A stretch of DNA of 14,899 bases, from NCBI GenBank assembly GCA_017554835.1, contig JAFZHO010000070.1:1-14899 (forward strand), written 5' to 3'. Position numbers and translations under genes: made by a program. The notes under the pieces are model-generated. The model had not been told where the DNA came from and searched no databases. It was given only the letters and a program-made list of their open reading frames with translations. Position 1 is the stretch's first letter; every line of letters begins with the position of its first letter. Positions 13,267 to 14,899 of this stretch are shown one piece after another. The DNA is from Clostridia bacterium (lineage in GTDB: Bacteria; Bacillota; Clostridia; Oscillospirales; RGIG7773).

Positions 13267-14076
13267 TGAACGTATAACGTGGGTAATATTTCTGTTTTGC
13301 TCCTCAGAGGGCGTAATTCCGAAATGCTTTTTATAATCACGCCAGAAACTTGAATAGTCGGAAAAACCACAGTCGGAATAAATGATGGTCGGTTTTTCTC
13401 CTGCTCTGATGGCTCTCTGAGCCATAATAAGCCGCTTTGAAACTATATATTTTTTGGGACTTATTCGAAGATATTTTACGAAAAGTTTATGAAGATAACT
13501 TTTGCTGATATAAAGCTCGTGGCAAAGGTCCTCAATATCGATATGGGTAGTCAGGTTCTCCTGAATATATTCAAGGGCTTTTTTCAGGATGGGATTTTCC
13601 TTGCAGGTATCAACCTCGGCGGAAATATGAACGTTATAAAATACTTCGTTAATAAGATTTATTAAAATTCTTTCAAGCTCATCACCCTCAAAATGCTCGC
13701 AGTAAAAATCCATCTTCTGAAAAAGTTGAATAACGATTCTGTTACCGCTGAAATTTATAACGTCAATATCGTTTGAAATGATATGATTAATGCTTCTGAA
13801 AAGTTTTTTCTCTTCTACCAATATATCGTATCTTTTATAGTTACCTTTCTTGCGAAAACGGATTCTGTGTCTGTCTCCCGGGCGGGTGATTATAAGAGAG
13901 TATTTAGAAAGCTTATATTCCTTTCCTTCAACAAGGTATTCGGCGTCCCCGTCCTCCCAAAAAATAAGCTCACATATCTCGTGAGAATGGGGTTCCACTT
14001 TCGTTGGAATCCCCTCGGGAAACTGACTATGAGAATAGATTATGTTTCTTCCTGAAAATTTGCCATAGGTATCCAT
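13264..14076 (-). CDS. AraC-family transcriptional regulator (270 aa) with cupin sensor domain
   Basis: The N-terminal cupin-like domain includes EPHSHEICELIFW (28-40), GKEYKLSKYSLIITRPGDRH (51-70) and a basic strand RIRFRKKGNYKRYDI. The C-terminal domain has IDIEDLCHELYISKSYLHKLFVKY (179-202) as the first helix-turn-helix, and a second ending in CGFSDYSSFWRDYKKHFGITPSE (236-258), the usual AraC signature. AAGGAGG sits 8 bases before ATG 14076. It is divergent from a Gfo/Idh/MocA oxidoreductase across a 131-bp AT-rich gap and is likely to regulate it. It ends at its own terminator. The ligand is unknown. It is clearly different from the other AraC protein in the window, not a duplicate. Confidence 0.92.
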   Translation of the reverse strand: MDTYGKFSGRNIIYSHSQFPEGIPTKVEPHSHEICELIFWEDGDAEYLVEGKEYKLSKYSLIITRPGDRHRIRFRKKGNYKRYDILVEEKKLFRSINHIISNDIDVINFSGNRIVIQLFQKMDFYCEHFEGDELERILINLINEVFYNVHISAEVDTCKENPILKKALEYIQENLTTHIDIEDLCHELYISKSYLHKLFVKYLRISPKKYIVSKRLIMAQRAIRAGEKPTIIYSDCGFSDYSSFWRDYKKHFGITPSEEQNRNITHVIRS

Positions 14077-14147
14077 ACGAAAAACCTCCTTCTTTTATTT
14101 AATAATATCATATTTGTGGATTTTTTGCAATATATTAAAAGATTATA

Positions 14148-14176
14148 TTCAATTCATATAGTAAAAAGATTATAAT
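14148..14176 (+). promoter_or_regulatory. Probable promoter of the oxidoreductase gene
   Basis: TTCAAT (14148-14153), a 17-bp spacer and TATAAT (14171-14176). A second overlapping TATAAT is at 14176-14181. AAAAGATTATA occurs twice (14137-14147 and 14164-14174), 27 bp apart; this could be a binding site or chance in AT-rich DNA. Confidence 0.5.
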
Positions 14177-14207
14177 ATAATATAAATGAAAAAGTGGGGG
14201 TGTTGGA

Positions 14208-14899
14208 ATGGAAAGGATTATAAAATTTGCAATAATCGGTTGCGGCAGAATATCCCGTAACCATATTGATGCCATCACAAAAGCTAAAAACGCAACTCTC
14301 GTTGCCTGCTGCGATATTATCGAAGAAAAAGCAAAAAAAGTCGCAGAGAAGAATAACTGCAACTACTATACCGATATCGAAACTATGCTTAATTCCCAGG
14401 AGATTGACGTATGCTGCATACTGACTCCAAGCGGAATGCACTGCGAGCATGCTTGCTTGGTTGCAAGTCATAAAATAAACGTTCTTTGCGAAAAGCCACT
14501 TGACGTTACCGAGGAAAAAATGCATAAAATGATTTCCTGTTGTAAGGAAAACGGCGTTAAACTTGGAGCAATCTTCCAGAGAAGATTCTACGATGCTGCA
14601 ATCGCAGTTCGTGAGGCAATAAAAGAAGGAAGACTTGGCAAAGTTACTCTTGCCGATGCTTATCTTAAATATTACAGAGACCAGAAATACTATGACAGTG
14701 GTGAATGGCGCGCTACTTGGGAACTTGATGGTGGCGGAGCATTTATGAATCAGGGTGTTCACGGAGTTGATATGATTTCCTGGATAATGGGCGGCGTTGA
14801 GGAGGTTAATGCTCAATGCGAGACTCTTAACTGGGATATTGAGGTTGAGGATACTGCCGTTGTCAGAGTTAAGTATAAAAACGGTGCCCTTGGGGTTAT
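14208..14899 (+). CDS. Gfo/Idh/MocA-family NAD(P)-dependent oxidoreductase (3' end outside window)
   Basis: The first 230 residues are present; the usual length is about 330-390. The Rossmann nucleotide-binding motif is AIIGCGRISRNH (8-19). CEKPLDVT (94-101) contains the conserved EKP. The second domain holds DGGGAFMNQGVHGVDMI (174-190), with His185 and Asp188 in the usual catalytic positions. Such enzymes oxidise or reduce sugars, inositols or sugar nucleotides. The pattern recalls UDP-sugar 3-dehydrogenases and sugar-acid enzymes alike, so the substrate is open. ATG 14208 follows GGGGGTG (14196-14202). It is the first gene of a unit divergent from an AraC regulator and is probably controlled by it. 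Open reading on the opposite strand here is a shadow. Confidence 0.93.
   Translation, partial: MERIIKFAIIGCGRISRNHIDAITKAKNATLVACCDIIEEKAKKVAEKNNCNYYTDIETMLNSQEIDVCCILTPSGMHCEHACLVASHKINVLCEKPLDVTEEKMHKMISCCKENGVKLGAIFQRRFYDAAIAVREAIKEGRLGKVTLADAYLKYYRDQKYYDSGEWRATWELDGGGAFMNQGVHGVDMISWIMGGVEEVNAQCETLNWDIEVEDTAVVRVKYKNGALGV

Noticed and set aside
14105..14125. ATATCATATTTGTGG before the second AraC gene, similar to the third TATCACA box
   Set aside because: It needs a 2-base gap, lacks the TATCACA core and is AT-rich; not strong enough to claim a shared regulator.
14154..14816. Long minus-strand open frame (220 codons)
   Set aside because: It lies antisense to the Gfo/Idh/MocA gene, whose motifs are unmistakable. 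The minus frame is cysteine- and phenylalanine-rich without family features.
1..14899. CRISPR array, toxin-antitoxin, prophage or transposon content
   Set aside because: No regular repeats, integrase, transposase, terminal inverted repeats or paired toxin-antitoxin genes were seen. The 71-aa XRE protein's partner is a zinc-ribbon membrane protein, not a recognisable toxin.

Overview
The window looks like chromosomal DNA of a low-GC Gram-positive anaerobe, most likely an uncultured gut-type member of the Clostridia. The grounds are AT-rich base composition, strong GGAGG-type ribosome binding sites before most genes, TATAAT and TGnTATAAT promoters, compact intrinsic terminators, and protein families typical of that class (a two-gene ThrE exporter, XRE regulators, a ferritin-like small protein, an OPA-like MFS carrier and AraC-controlled glycosidases). 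No rRNA, tRNA, CRISPR array, insertion sequence or phage module was seen. This placement rests on family resemblance only; no search was run.

Layout. Bases 1-320 hold only an unrecognised reading-frame tail and a GAAA-loop terminator. 413-2361 is an operon of a PHP-family phosphoesterase and the two halves of a ThrE-type exporter. 2386-2962 is a divergent pair, a 71-aa XRE repressor and a zinc-ribbon membrane protein, separated by two near-identical 17-bp palindromes. 3136-4341 is an OPA-like MFS permease. 4422-4856 is a ferritin-like small protein whose Shine-Dalgarno lies inside a 16-bp inverted repeat.

4887-11679 is a sugar-utilisation region. A GH127-type enzyme (minus strand) diverges from an AraC regulator, with three TATCACA boxes between them. 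Downstream of the AraC gene is a three-gene operon: a DUF6259-like putative glycosidase, an XRE-BadF/NAGK-type kinase fusion, and a MurQ-like etherase. A plausible reading is that AraC senses a glycan-derived sugar, the two glycosidase-type enzymes release sugars, and the kinase and SIS protein process an amino-sugar-like product. The kinase and the MurQ-like protein each have a signature loop that differs from the family pattern as I recall it, so the real substrate may not be N-acetylmuramic acid.

11747-12358 is an XRE-membrane-zinc-ribbon fusion protein. 12390-13202 (minus) is a membrane-anchored M23 peptidase. 13264-14076 (minus) is a second AraC regulator, divergent from a Gfo/Idh/MocA oxidoreductase that runs off the right edge. 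The most interesting candidates are the GH127/DUF6259/HTH-kinase/MurQ-like locus, the twin-operator XRE divergon, and the SD-sequestering hairpin.
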